A stretch of 64,000 nt of DNA from Phenylobacterium deserti (GCF_003254705.1 NZ_QFYR01000001.1:62001-126000); one strand, 5' to 3'; shown: positions 17,177 through 25,210, counted from the first letter of the stretch. Numbers and translations: made by a program. The notes: generated from the sequence alone by a model not told the origin.

Positions 17177-17593
17177 ATGCTCTACGCCATCCTCTGCTAC
17201 AATGACGAGAACGTGGTCTGGAACTGGACCCAGGAAGAGGACGACGCCGTCATGGGCCGCCTGGGCGTGGTCCATCAGAAGCTCCAGTCCGAAGGCAAGC
17301 TGGGCCCCTCGGCTCGGCTCCTCCCGACCACCGCCGCCACGACGCTGCGCAGCGGGGCCGAGCCGATGGTGATCGACGGCCCGTTCGCCGAGACCAAGGA
17401 GCACCTGCTGGGCTTCTATGTGGTCGACGCCGGCGACCTGGAAGAAGCGCTGGGCATCGCCCGCCAGCTGTCCGAAGCCAATCCGTCCAGCACCTATGAG
17501 GTCCGGCCCGTGCACCTGTACCTGCCGGATGTCCGGACGGGTACGCCCGCCCAGACGCCCCAAGCGCGCATCGCCGCGCCGGAGAGCGTGTGA
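17177..17593 (+). CDS. YCII/DGPF-domain protein, ECF42 partner
   Basis: A 138-residue YciI-related protein. The family signature is MVIDGPFAETKEHLLGFYVVDAGDLEEALGIA, containing the DGPF tetrapeptide at about residues 57-60. DGPF proteins are regularly encoded beside ECF42 sigma factors; their biochemical role is unsettled. AGGAGA precedes the start by eight bases. The stop overlaps the sigma factor region (GTGTGATCATG), so the pair is one operon, probably driven by the candidate promoter at 17129. Confidence 0.9.
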   Translation: MLYAILCYNDENVVWNWTQEEDDAVMGRLGVVHQKLQSEGKLGPSARLLPTTAATTLRSGAEPMVIDGPFAETKEHLLGFYVVDAGDLEEALGIARQLSEANPSSTYEVRPVHLYLPDVRTGTPAQTPQARIAAPESV

Positions 17594-17595
17594 TC

Positions 17596-18852
17596 ATGAG
17601 CGCCGACCTCGCCTGGATCGATGCGGCGATCAGCGCCGCGCGGCCGCAGGCGGTGGCGGCGCTGCTTCGCTACTTCCGCGACCTGGATACCGCCGAGGAG
17701 GCGTTTCAGGACGCCTGCCTTCGCGCCCTGAAGAGCTGGCCACAGAACGGGCCGCCTCGCGACGCGGTGGCCTGGCTGGTGCTGGTGGGCCGCAACGCCG
17801 CGCTCGACGGCGTGCGCAAGCGCTCGCGCGACACGGCGCTGCCACCAGAGGAAACCCTCTCAGACCTGGACGACGTGGAAGCGCCGCTCGCCGAGCGGCT
17901 GGACGGGTCGCACTACCGTGACGACGTCCTGCGCCTGCTGTTCATCTGCTGCCATCCGCAACTGCCGCCGACCCAGCAGATCGCCCTGGCGTTGCGGATC
18001 GTTTCGGGCCTGTCAGTCCGACAGATCGCCCGCGCCTTCCTGGTGTCGGAAGCGGCCATGGAACAGCGGATCACCCGCGCCAAAGGTCGGATCGCCAAGG
18101 CCGACGTGCCGTTCGAAGCCCCCGGCCCGATAGAGCGGTCCGAACGCCTCGGCGCTGTCATGGCTATGGTCTATCTGGTGTTCAACGAAGGCTATTCCGC
18201 CGCCTCGGACCCGGCGCGTGCCCAGCTGTCGGAAGAAGCTATCCGCCTGGGGCGCCTGCTGCTGCGCCTCTTCCAGACCGAGCCGGAGGTGATGGGCCTG
18301 CTCGCCCTTATGCTGCTGCAGCAGTCCCGCGCCGCGGCTCGCTTCGATCCGGACGGCGAGATCGTCCTGCTGGACGACCAAGACCGCCGACTCTGGAACG
18401 GCAAGCTGATCGCCGAAGGCTTGGCCTTGATCGACAAAGCCATGCGGCATCGGCGGCCCGGGACCTATCAGATCCAGGCAGCCATCGCGGCGCTGCACGC
18501 CAGGGCGCCCGCTGTCGCCGAGACCGACTGGAAAGGTATCGAGCTCCTTTACCAGGCGCTTGAGCGCCTGCAGCCCTCGCCGGTGGTGACGCTGAACCGG
18601 GCTGTGGCGGTGGAAAAGGTCGCCGGCCCGGCAGCGGCGCTCGACCTGATCTCTCCTTTGGAGGAACGCCTTGCCGGCTACTTCCACTTCTTCGGCTGTA
18701 AGGGCGCCTTCCTGCTCAAGCTCGGCCGTGAACTCGAGGCTCGGGCTGCGTTCGACCGCGCGATCGCACTGGCCAACACACCCGCCGAAGCGGCGCACAT
18801 CCGTCGCCACCTGGACCGCTTGATGGATGAGGGTCGGCGCGGCGCAGCCTAG
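17596..18852 (+). CDS. ECF42-type RNA polymerase sigma factor with C-terminal extension
   Basis: A 418-residue sigma factor, about twice the length of a normal ECF. Region 2 covers roughly residues 15-85 (DTAEEAFQDACLRALKSW), region 4 lies at about 125-175 (LRIVSGLSVRQIARAFLVSEAAMEQRITRAKGRI), and a long C-terminal DUF6596/TPR-like extension starts with YLVFNEGYSA. In the family this extension replaces an anti-sigma factor as the activity control. The ATG at 17596 is preferred to a GTG at 17590 because GAGAG stands at a better distance. The partner DGPF gene lies immediately upstream. Confidence 0.9.
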   Translation: MSADLAWIDAAISAARPQAVAALLRYFRDLDTAEEAFQDACLRALKSWPQNGPPRDAVAWLVLVGRNAALDGVRKRSRDTALPPEETLSDLDDVEAPLAERLDGSHYRDDVLRLLFICCHPQLPPTQQIALALRIVSGLSVRQIARAFLVSEAAMEQRITRAKGRIAKADVPFEAPGPIERSERLGAVMAMVYLVFNEGYSAASDPARAQLSEEAIRLGRLLLRLFQTEPEVMGLLALMLLQQSRAAARFDPDGEIVLLDDQDRRLWNGKLIAEGLALIDKAMRHRRPGTYQIQAAIAALHARAPAVAETDWKGIELLYQALERLQPSPVVTLNRAVAVEKVAGPAAALDLISPLEERLAGYFHFFGCKGAFLLKLGRELEARAAFDRAIALANTPAEAAHIRRHLDRLMDEGRRGAA

Positions 18853-18914
18853 ATGCCGCATTCGTGCGCGCCGAGGTCCTTGAGCTTCGGCCTGCAGCGC
18901 GCCAAACCAGAGGC

Positions 18915-19091
18915 GTGAAGAAAGCCTCAGAGTACCGCAAGCACGCCGAGGAGTGCCGTCACCTGGCCGCCAGCATGGAAGGCGAACAACGCGCCCAGCT
19001 GCTGGAGATGGCCGTGACCTGGGAGCGCCTTGCCGAGGAACGTAGTGAGCTTCTGCGTCGCCGCCCCGCCGCCGACAGGTCCAAGGACTGA
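18915..19091 (+). CDS. Small helical protein (YR..A..C / W..LA type)
   Basis: A 58-residue protein (starts MKKASEYRKHAEECRHLAAS) predicted to be two helices joined by a short turn, with Tyr-Arg and Cys near the start and MAVTWERLAEER in the second helix. Similar short proteins are common and uncharacterised in alphaproteobacteria. The GTG at 18915 follows CAGAGG and gives the compact form; an upstream start at 18864 is possible. It resembles the small proteins at 26960-27154 and 50059-50247 of this window. Confidence 0.65.
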   Translation: MKKASEYRKHAEECRHLAASMEGEQRAQLLEMAVTWERLAEERSELLRRRPAADRSKD

Positions 19092-19186
19092 GCGCAGATT
19101 CTTACGCTGTGGTGTCGGCAAGCGTCTGCCTTGCACGTCCTTCGGCTGTCGCCGCCTTGTGCGGCGCTCGGCAAAGGAGAAACGCC

Positions 19187-19615
19187 ATGGGTGAAGCGCT
19201 TGAGACCGAACGGCCCGCCGCAGCCGCCGTGGAGGTGAAGGGGGGCGTCGCGCCCTATCTGATGGTGGACGGCGCCATCAAGGCGGCCGAGTTCTATGGG
19301 CGGGCGTTCGGAGCGACCACCGCCGACATCTACCCGCCGGACGAACAAGGGCGCACCATGCATGTGCACCTCTACGTCAACGGCTCCTCGATCATGATGT
19401 CCGATCCCTATCCGGAGCACGGCTGCCCCTGGGAAGCGCCCCAGGGCTTCAGCCTCTGCGTGATGAGCGGCGACTGCGACGCGGACTTCAAGCGGGCGGT
19501 GGACGCGGGCTGCCAAGCCATGATGGAGCCGGCGGACATGTTCTACGGCGACCGTTACGCCCAAGTGCGCGACCCGTTCGGTTACGTCTGGGGCTTCAAT
19601 CAAGTCAGGCGCTGA
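19187..19615 (+). CDS. VOC/glyoxalase-fold protein, PhnB-like
   Basis: A 142-residue member of the vicinal oxygen chelate superfamily. Paired beta-alpha-beta-beta-beta modules are visible: VAPYLMVDGAIKAAEFYGRAFGA at the start of the first, DPFGYVWGF at the end of the second, with MHVHLYVNGSSIMMSD between. Related proteins are often annotated PhnB-like or 3-demethylubiquinone methyltransferase-like; the true substrate is unknown. AAAGGAGA precedes the ATG. Confidence 0.85.
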   Translation: MGEALETERPAAAAVEVKGGVAPYLMVDGAIKAAEFYGRAFGATTADIYPPDEQGRTMHVHLYVNGSSIMMSDPYPEHGCPWEAPQGFSLCVMSGDCDADFKRAVDAGCQAMMEPADMFYGDRYAQVRDPFGYVWGFNQVRR

Positions 19616-19634
19616 GGCTCGCCGCCCGGCGCAA

Positions 19635-19665
19635 CAAAAAAGGCCGGCGCTGGGCGCCGGCCTTT
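19635..19665 (-). terminator. Bidirectional-looking terminator of the cold-shock gene
   Basis: A stem AGGCCGGCGC / GCGCCGGCCT with a tiny loop is bounded on the plus strand by six A residues on one side and TTT on the other. On the minus strand it reads as a GC stem followed by T6, which is the ideal intrinsic terminator for the cold-shock gene; it may also stop the VOC gene. Confidence 0.8.
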
Positions 19666-19686
19666 CCCGTAACTGAAACTGACCGC

Positions 19687-19896
19687 TTACGCGGTCTGCA
19701 GGTTCGCCGCAGCCGTCTTGCCGCTGCGCGGATCCTTCTGCAGTTCGAAGCTCAGCTTCTGGCCTTCGTGCAGGCCGCCGAGGCCGGCGCGCTCCACGGC
19801 CGAGATGTGCACGAACACGTCCTGGCCGCCGTCGTCAGGCTGAATGAAGCCAAAGCCCTTGGTTCCGTTGAACCATTTCACCACACCAGTGGTCAT
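19687..19896 (-). CDS. Cold-shock protein CspA family (first copy)
   Basis: A 69-residue OB-fold protein with both RNA-binding motifs: RNP1 KGFGFIQ and RNP2 DVFVHISAV. It begins MTTGVVKWFNG. Such proteins bind single-stranded RNA and act as RNA chaperones or transcription antiterminators. The ATG at 19896 follows AAAGGGA. The leader of about 100 or more bases contains a sequence shared with the second cold-shock gene at 27671-27880, so post-transcriptional control is likely. The gene has its own terminator. Confidence 0.95.
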   Translation of the reverse strand: MTTGVVKWFNGTKGFGFIQPDDGGQDVFVHISAVERAGLGGLHEGQKLSFELQKDPRSGKTAAANLQTA

Positions 19897-19948
19897 GGGT
19901 GTTCCCTTTCCGGGTCTAGGTATCCAGACGTCGTCCATCGACGTCCGC

Positions 19949-19970
19949 ATCAAATTTTCGGAGAGGGTCG
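19949..19970 (-). promoter_or_regulatory. Conserved leader element of csp gene 1
   Basis: Plus-strand ATCAAATTTTCGGAG followed by A-GGGTCG occurs here, 53 bases upstream of the first csp start codon, and again at 27930-27951, 50 bases upstream of the second. On the csp strand a small hairpin (GCTTCTT-GAAA-GAAGC) lies just before it. The two leaders otherwise differ, so this is a candidate cis-acting mRNA or promoter element. Confidence 0.5.
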
Positions 19971-20075
19971 AGGTCGTATCCGCGAGCTTCTTTCAAGAAG
20001 CGGCCGGGGAGAGTCAGGCGAGCCAGTGCGATAATTGATCCGGCAAATCTAGGGTTTTTTTCATTTGAAGCAAGC

Positions 20076-20115
20076 TTGACCCAGATTTATTTCGCGCCCG
20101 AGGGCGACATCGTGC
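20076..20115 (+). promoter_or_regulatory. TTGACCCAGATTTATT box upstream of the DUF2188 gene
   Basis: The segment AGCTTGACCCAGATTTATT and the following CGC-CCCG-GGCGAC closely match the segment at 21504-21537 upstream of the Crp/Fnr gene at 21558. The shared block is about 35 bases with few differences, so it is either a common promoter or a regulator-binding region. The TTGAC half resembles an Fnr/FixK half-site. Confidence 0.4.
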
Positions 20116-20165
20116 GGAATTCCTTCTAGAAGTCACAGGAATATTTCCACTTTTGGAGCTTTCCA

Positions 20166-20375
20166 TTGCGCAACGAACCGGCCCGATTGACCTTCACCGT
20201 CCGCCCGCACAACGGCGGCTGGGCTGTGGAACATGCGGGCGAATACCTCGACAGCACTCGCAACAAGGACGAAGCCAAGGCTGCAGCCAACAAGCGCGCC
20301 CGGGCCGCCCAAGACGCGGGTCAAGCCTGCATCGTTCGCATCACCGGCGAACACGGCTTCTTCGGCGCGGCTTAA
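20166..20375 (+). CDS. DUF2188-type small protein
   Basis: A 69-residue protein containing TFTVRPHNGGWAVEHAGEYLDS and a following helix NKDEAKAAANKRARAA, the pattern of the DUF2188 family (small beta-beta-alpha proteins of unknown role). The start is a TTG with GGAG seven bases upstream; no better start is available. The promoter region carries the TTGACCCAG box also found before the Crp/Fnr gene at 21558. Confidence 0.75.
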   Translation: MRNEPARLTFTVRPHNGGWAVEHAGEYLDSTRNKDEAKAAANKRARAAQDAGQACIVRITGEHGFFGAA

Positions 20376-20406
20376 GGCCGATCGCCTGAACCTCGGGAGC
20401 TGTCGC

Positions 20407-21132
20407 TCAGCGCGGCTCCCGGATCAGGTTCAAGAACGCCGGATCAAACCGGCTCACCTGCGCAAGACGGTCGAAATCCGGAACCGTGAGTTCCCCCGCC
20501 CGCCACTCCAGCAGTCCTTCGTGCCGCAGCTCCTGGAGCACGCGATTCACATGCACCGGCGTCAGACCGCAAGCGTCCGCCAGCTGCTGCTGGGTGAGCG
20601 GCAACGGACAGCGCCGACGATCCCCTAGCCCGACCACCTCGTAGCGAAGCAGGAACTCGCAGAACAGGTGGCCGACGTGTTCGGCCGCCGTACGCCGCCC
20701 GGCCGAGACGATCCACTCGCGGTGCCCTGCCCCATCAAGCGTCGTGCTCAGCCACAGCAGGCGGGTCAGATGCGGCCATTGCTCAGTGATCTTCCGCAGG
20801 CCTTCATGGGGGTAGCTGACCAGCCGCGCCGGCGTGACGGCGATCACATCATGATCCAGGCGCTTGAGCAGGAAGCTGTGCAGGTCAACGAAGTCGCCCG
20901 GGATATGCAGCTCGGTGATCTGGCGCCGTCCATCGTCCAGCAGCTTCACACGCGCGATGAGTCCACTGACGAGCAGCCGCGACACCGTCTGACGCTCTCC
21001 CTCGCGGACGACTTCCTCGCCGGCGGCGTAAGGCACCGTCTCGGTGGCTGCGGCACGAAGCGCTTGCTGCTCATCTTCAGGGACGACGTCGCGCGCGGCG
21101 AGCTTGCGGACCAGAAGATCGATTTCGGACAC
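20407..21132 (-). CDS. Crp/Fnr-family transcriptional regulator
   Basis: A 241-residue regulator with an N-terminal cyclic-nucleotide-type beta-roll (AAGEEVVREGERQTVSRLLVSGLI ... LHIPGDFVDLHSFLL) and a C-terminal winged helix-turn-helix (PLTQQQLADACGLTPVHVNRVLQELRHEGLL). No Cys cluster for an Fe-S centre is present, so it is not a classical oxygen-sensing Fnr. The GTG start follows GGGGAGG. It is divergent from a paralogue at 21558-22271 across a 425-base structured region. Confidence 0.87.
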   Translation of the reverse strand: MSEIDLLVRKLAARDVVPEDEQQALRAAATETVPYAAGEEVVREGERQTVSRLLVSGLIARVKLLDDGRRQITELHIPGDFVDLHSFLLKRLDHDVIAVTPARLVSYPHEGLRKITEQWPHLTRLLWLSTTLDGAGHREWIVSAGRRTAAEHVGHLFCEFLLRYEVVGLGDRRRCPLPLTQQQLADACGLTPVHVNRVLQELRHEGLLEWRAGELTVPDFDRLAQVSRFDPAFLNLIREPR

Positions 21133-21557
21133 GCAAGCCTCCCCAGCCCAGCTGCAGAGCTCGCCCAGAAGCAGTGAACGCAGCCTCAGGCGCGCAGGGC
21201 GCTAAGGGTCATACCGTTCAGACGCTTGCGAGTCGCCCCTTGTGTGTTTTCGGCTAGGCGCCAATGGGAAACCCCCGATCCTGACGGGGACCGGGGGCTT
21301 CGGTTTTTGCGGCGGTGCTCCCTCTCGGGAGCTTCAGTCGGGGGGCGTGTGTCGCCGCCGCCCGCATTTAACCCAAGTTAGCGCGATGCGTTCCGCACCG
21401 ACTGACGAACTCTGCAAAAACGCATCGTCAGCCTGGAAGGCGGTCCTGCCATGCAAGGACGCGGCGCCTCGCGCCCGAACGGCGCGATGCACTGTCAAGC
21501 GGCAGCTTAACCCAGTTTATTCCGCCCCGGTGGCGACGCGTGGTTTCAGGGACGCGA
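21133..21557. other. Structured intergenic region between two Crp/Fnr genes
   Basis: This 425-base stretch has no convincing gene but is unusually structured. It contains TTAACCCAAGTTA at 21368-21380 and TTAACCCAGTTTA at 21507-21519, which could be regulator boxes. It also contains a strong rightward terminator-like hairpin at 21272-21305 and a second small stem GCTCCC-TCTC-GGGAGC near 21316-21331. It should carry the promoters of both divergent regulators. Confidence 0.5.
21272..21305 (+). terminator. Orphan intrinsic terminator, possible small RNA 3' end
   Basis: CCCCCGATCC pairs with GGGACCGGGGG (one mismatch, loop TGACGG) and is followed by CTTCGG and T5. It reads rightward, yet no rightward gene ends upstream; the nearest gene is antisense. 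A very short reading frame (ATG GGA AAC CCC CGA TCC TGA, from 21264) lies in its 5' arm. It may mark a small RNA or an early-terminated leader. Confidence 0.45.
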
Positions 21558-22271
21558 ATGTTGTCACCCCTGATTGCCCTGCTGGAACGCTATATGCCGC
21601 TGGAGCCCGCGGAGCGACAAGCGCTCCAGGAGCTTGCGAACCAGCCTCGCCGCTTTCCCGCCGGTGCGGACCTTGTGCTCGAGGGCGACCGCCCCAAAGA
21701 AGCGCGCCTCCTGCTTTCGGGACAGGCGTTCCGACACAAGACCCTGGCGGACGGCCGCCGCCAGATCATGAGCTTCCACGTCCCCGGCGAGTTGCTGGAC
21801 GTCCAAGGCCTGTTCATGACCATGGATCACAGCGTCTGCGCGCTGACGCCCTGTGAAGCTGCGGTGATCCCTCACCCCAAGCTTGTCGCGATGTTTGAGG
21901 CTCACCCCCGCCTCGCCCTAGCCTTCTGGCGCATGAACCTGGTGGAAGGGGCGGTGTTCCGGGAATGGATGTTGGGCATCGGGCGTCGGGACGCCTACGC
22001 TCGCGTCGCGCACCTGTTCTGCGAGGTCCTGATCCGCCTGCGGGCCGCCGGCCTGTCGGACGGCGCCCGTGCGGCCTTCCCCGTCACCCAGCAGCATCTG
22101 TCCGACGCTCTGGGGCTCTCGGCTGTGCACACCAACCGCGTGCTTCAGCAGCTGCGCGGCCAGGGCCTACTGTCATTCAGCGGCGGCGAGCTGGTGGTGA
22201 TGGACTGGGCCGGCCTGCAGGCAGCCGGCGAGTTCGACCCGGCCTACCTGCACCTGTCGGAAGCGAACTAG
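21558..22271 (+). CDS. Crp/Fnr-family transcriptional regulator (second copy)
   Basis: A 237-residue regulator with a beta-roll sensor domain (FPAGADLVLEGDRPKEARLLLSGQA ... FHVPGELLDVQGLF) and a winged helix-turn-helix (PVTQQHLSDALGLSAVHTNRVLQQLRGQGLL). It is paralogous to the divergent gene at 20407-21132, with matching features throughout such as the HLFCE and DGRRQI segments. No Fe-S ligands are seen. ATG at 21558 is chosen over GTG at 21540. Its stop overlaps that of the convergent receiver gene. Confidence 0.87.
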   Translation: MLSPLIALLERYMPLEPAERQALQELANQPRRFPAGADLVLEGDRPKEARLLLSGQAFRHKTLADGRRQIMSFHVPGELLDVQGLFMTMDHSVCALTPCEAAVIPHPKLVAMFEAHPRLALAFWRMNLVEGAVFREWMLGIGRRDAYARVAHLFCEVLIRLRAAGLSDGARAAFPVTQQHLSDALGLSAVHTNRVLQQLRGQGLLSFSGGELVVMDWAGLQAAGEFDPAYLHLSEAN

Positions 22272-22681
22272 GGCTCCAGCGCCTCGGCCAGCAGGTACAG
22301 CAGACCGCCGGCTTCCATCGACTTCAAGCCGAATGGATAGGCGTCGTACGGCGCTCGAAGGTCCGCTTTATCGTAGCCCGTGGCGAACACCATCGGCGCG
22401 CCCAACTCCGCCAGGCGATCGGCTAATCCGTAGATCAGCCCGTCGCGCAGCTGGACATCCAGGATGGCTGCAAGCTTGGGAGGCGTGTGCGCGTCGAGCG
22501 CACGATGGGCGGAGGCGAGATCCGCGAAGGGACCGAGGACCTGCGCGCCCGCTTCGGTGAGCCGACGCGCAAGATCGTTGGCGATCAGGAACGAGTCCTC
22601 GGCGACCAGGACGCACCAGCCTTGAAGCCGACCCAGCAACTCCGGGCCGGGCTCGGCCCCCTCTTCCAACTCGACTGACAT
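22268..22681 (-). CDS. Single-domain response regulator, FATGUY type
   Basis: A 137-residue receiver without an output domain. The acidic pocket is VAEDS, the phospho-acceptor Asp is in AILDVQLRDG, and the PMVFATGYD segment is the signature of FATGUY receivers, which work with HWE/HisKA2 kinases. The conserved Lys is present but followed by Ser rather than Pro (GLKSMEAGG). The gene is divergent from an HWE kinase gene at 22942 that has lost its phospho-acceptor His, so the two probably belong to one signalling module. Confidence 0.8.
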   Translation of the reverse strand: MSVELEEGAEPGPELLGRLQGWCVLVAEDSFLIANDLARRLTEAGAQVLGPFADLASAHRALDAHTPPKLAAILDVQLRDGLIYGLADRLAELGAPMVFATGYDKADLRAPYDAYPFGLKSMEAGGLLYLLAEALEP

Positions 22682-22941
22682 ACGCGTGTCCGAACTGCGA
22701 CCGCGCCGTGCGACCGCGACGGAACATGCCCAAAACGGGCGCCTGAATCCAATTCAGGAATTCGATGGGAGCCATAGAGGCATTCTGAGGCTTAGAGATA
22801 ATGTCAGCGGCCGGGCTGCGCCGCCGCCTACTAGAAGGCGGTTGCAACCGGCGGCTTTCGCGTGCGGATTGTATAGGCTTGCGTCCGAGTGGGTTGCGGT
22901 GTGTCTGCCGGCCGTCTCGAGCTGCATCGTGGCCCGGCTGA

Positions 22942-25191
22942 GTGGTGCTTGTGACAGAAGGCGTACGGCAGACCTGGCCCTTAGGCGGCGGCGTCCTGCG
23001 CGACCGCATACGGGCGTTTGACTGGTCGGCGACGCCGCTAGGTTCCCTCGATGCCTGGCCCTGGAGCCTGCGAACAGCAGCCGACATCACCCTAAGCGCG
23101 GGCATGCCGACCATCCTGGTCTGGGGCCCACAGTTCGTCGTGGCGGCTCATAGTGAGCGGCACGTCGACCTTCTCGGCCCCTGGGGCGCCATTCTTGGCC
23201 GGCGCCTGCTGGCGGATTTTCCCGAACTCACCGCGCGCCTCGCGCCGCGCCTGCACCAGGCGATCAACGGTGAGACCCTGGTGGCGGAAGATGTCGCCGC
23301 TCAGATCACGCGCGACGGACAGGTGCAGTCGGCCTGGTTCGACGCGGTGTACACCCCCGTGCGGGACGAGGCGGGCGTCGTCGCCGGCGTGCTCATCTGC
23401 GCGGTGGAGACCACCGCCGAGATCCGGGCGGAACGCGATCGTCGTGAGGCGGAAGCTCAGTTCCGCAGTCTCGCCGACCAGCTCGAGGTCGGCATCGGCA
23501 TGATCGACCTTCAGGGCGCCGTGACCTTCGCCAACGCCCGCCTAGCCCAGATCCTCGACCGGTCCGAGAACGCTCTGGCCGGGCTGGATGTCATGACCCT
23601 CGCCGCGGAAGAGGATCGCGAGCAGAACTGGATGCTCATGCAGCGGCTGCTGCGGCGTGGCGAGCCCTTCACCATCGACAAGCGGGTGCTGCGTCCCGAT
23701 GGCTCCAAGGTTTGGGTGCGCAGCGCCGTGAGCCCAAGACGCGACGCGGACGGCCACATCGTGGGCGCCCTGGCTGCGGTGATCGACCTTTCCGGCTCCA
23801 AGGCGGCGGAGGAGCAGCTGCGCGGCAGCGAGGCACGGTTCCAGACGCTCGCAAACCTCGCCCCCGATCTGCTGTGGAGCCACACCGCCCAGGGCATCGA
23901 CTGGATCAACCGCCGCTGGCTCGACTACACCGGCCAGACGGAAGCCGAGGCGCTGGGCGATGGCTGGCTTAACGCCATCCACCCGGAGGACCGCGAAGCG
24001 TCCGCTCGGGCCGGCCGGCGCGCGGAGAAGACCGGCGAGCCTATCGAGCACGAACACCGCATCCGCCGTCATGACGGCCAGTTCCGCTGGTTCCTGGTGC
24101 GCGCCGAGCCTTTGCGTGATGAACGGACAGGCGCTCTGCGCTGGTTCGGCGCCGCCACGGATATCCACGATCACCGAGCCGCCCTCGAGGATCTGGCTGC
24201 AAGCGCCGAAAGCCTGCGGCTGGCGCTCGACATCGGCGGTCTGGCCGCCTGGGACTGGAACATGGAAGCCGATCAGGTCACCTGGTCGGACGAGCACTTC
24301 CGCATGCTCGGCTATGACCTCTACGGCGTGGAGCCGAGCTATGAGGCTTGGGTCCAGCGACTGCACGGCGATGACCGCGCCGACACGGAGGCGGCCCTGA
24401 ACTCGGCGATGGCGGGCCATCATGACTTCGTGCGCGAGTTCCGCACCGAGCACCCTGACGGCGTTGTGCGCTGGCTCTCAACGCGCGCGCGGTTCTTCTA
24501 CGACGAAAGCGGAACGCCCTTACGTATGGTGGGCGTGATGCGCGACGTCACCGACCAGCGCGGCTCGGATCAAACCCAGAAGATCCTGCTGGCGGAACTG
24601 CAGCGTCGCACCCGCAACCAGCTGGCGGTGATCCGCTCCATCGCCGCGCGCACGGCCGAAAGCGCAGCAAGCGTGGACGACTTCCTGATGCATTTCGGCG
24701 GTCGCCTGGACGCCTACGCCAGGGCCGATGCCGCGCTGACCCGCAATCCAGATGTTTCGCTGGACCTGGAGTCCCTGATCCGGGACGAGTTCCTGGCGGC
24801 GGCCGGCGCCGACGACGCACAGATCTCAGGACCGTCGGTGAAGCTATCCGGCCAAGTCGCCGAGACGGTGGCCCTGGTCTTCCACGAGCTCGTCACCAAC
24901 GCCTTGAAGTTCGGCGCGTTGGCCGCCGCAGCCGGACGCGTTCAGGTCAGCTGGAGCCTGGAACCACGGGACAGCGGTCCGGTGCTGGTCCTGGACTGGC
25001 GAGAAAGCGGAGTGCCGGTGCTCGACCCGATGCCTGCGCACCGTGGCTTTGGGCGGCGGCTCATCGAAGAGGCCTTGCCTTACGAGCTGAACGCCCGGTC
25101 CGAGCTGCGCTTTGTTCCCGGCGGGGCTCACGCGCGTTTCGAATTTCCGCTGGACGCCCAGCTGCCGCGAGCTCCAGAAACGGACGCTTGA
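22942..25191 (+). CDS. Multi-PAS HWE-family kinase lacking the phospho-acceptor histidine
   Basis: A 749-residue soluble protein with about four PAS-type segments (about residues 15-540) and a C-terminal HWE-like core. The ATP-binding part is intact: N box HELVTNALKFGAL and Trp-x-Glu in LDWRESGVP. In the dimerisation helix, where relatives read ELQHRTRN, this protein reads ELQRRTRN, so residue 555 is Arg (codon CGT at 24604-24606) and not His. It is therefore probably not an autophosphorylating kinase of the normal kind. The GTG at 22942 or 22951 is the start. A FATGUY receiver is encoded divergently. Confidence 0.85.
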   Translation: MVLVTEGVRQTWPLGGGVLRDRIRAFDWSATPLGSLDAWPWSLRTAADITLSAGMPTILVWGPQFVVAAHSERHVDLLGPWGAILGRRLLADFPELTARLAPRLHQAINGETLVAEDVAAQITRDGQVQSAWFDAVYTPVRDEAGVVAGVLICAVETTAEIRAERDRREAEAQFRSLADQLEVGIGMIDLQGAVTFANARLAQILDRSENALAGLDVMTLAAEEDREQNWMLMQRLLRRGEPFTIDKRVLRPDGSKVWVRSAVSPRRDADGHIVGALAAVIDLSGSKAAEEQLRGSEARFQTLANLAPDLLWSHTAQGIDWINRRWLDYTGQTEAEALGDGWLNAIHPEDREASARAGRRAEKTGEPIEHEHRIRRHDGQFRWFLVRAEPLRDERTGALRWFGAATDIHDHRAALEDLAASAESLRLALDIGGLAAWDWNMEADQVTWSDEHFRMLGYDLYGVEPSYEAWVQRLHGDDRADTEAALNSAMAGHHDFVREFRTEHPDGVVRWLSTRARFFYDESGTPLRMVGVMRDVTDQRGSDQTQKILLAELQRRTRNQLAVIRSIAARTAESAASVDDFLMHFGGRLDAYARADAALTRNPDVSLDLESLIRDEFLAAAGADDAQISGPSVKLSGQVAETVALVFHELVTNALKFGALAAAAGRVQVSWSLEPRDSGPVLVLDWRESGVPVLDPMPAHRGFGRRLIEEALPYELNARSELRFVPGGAHARFEFPLDAQLPRAPETDA

Positions 25192-25210
25192 GAATCCGGG
25201 CTGAGCCTTA

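Noticed and set aside
22942..22980. A frameshift as the reason for the missing histidine in the HWE protein
   Set aside because: The reading frame is continuous and motifs on both sides of residue 555 are in frame; only one codon differs from the expected sequence.
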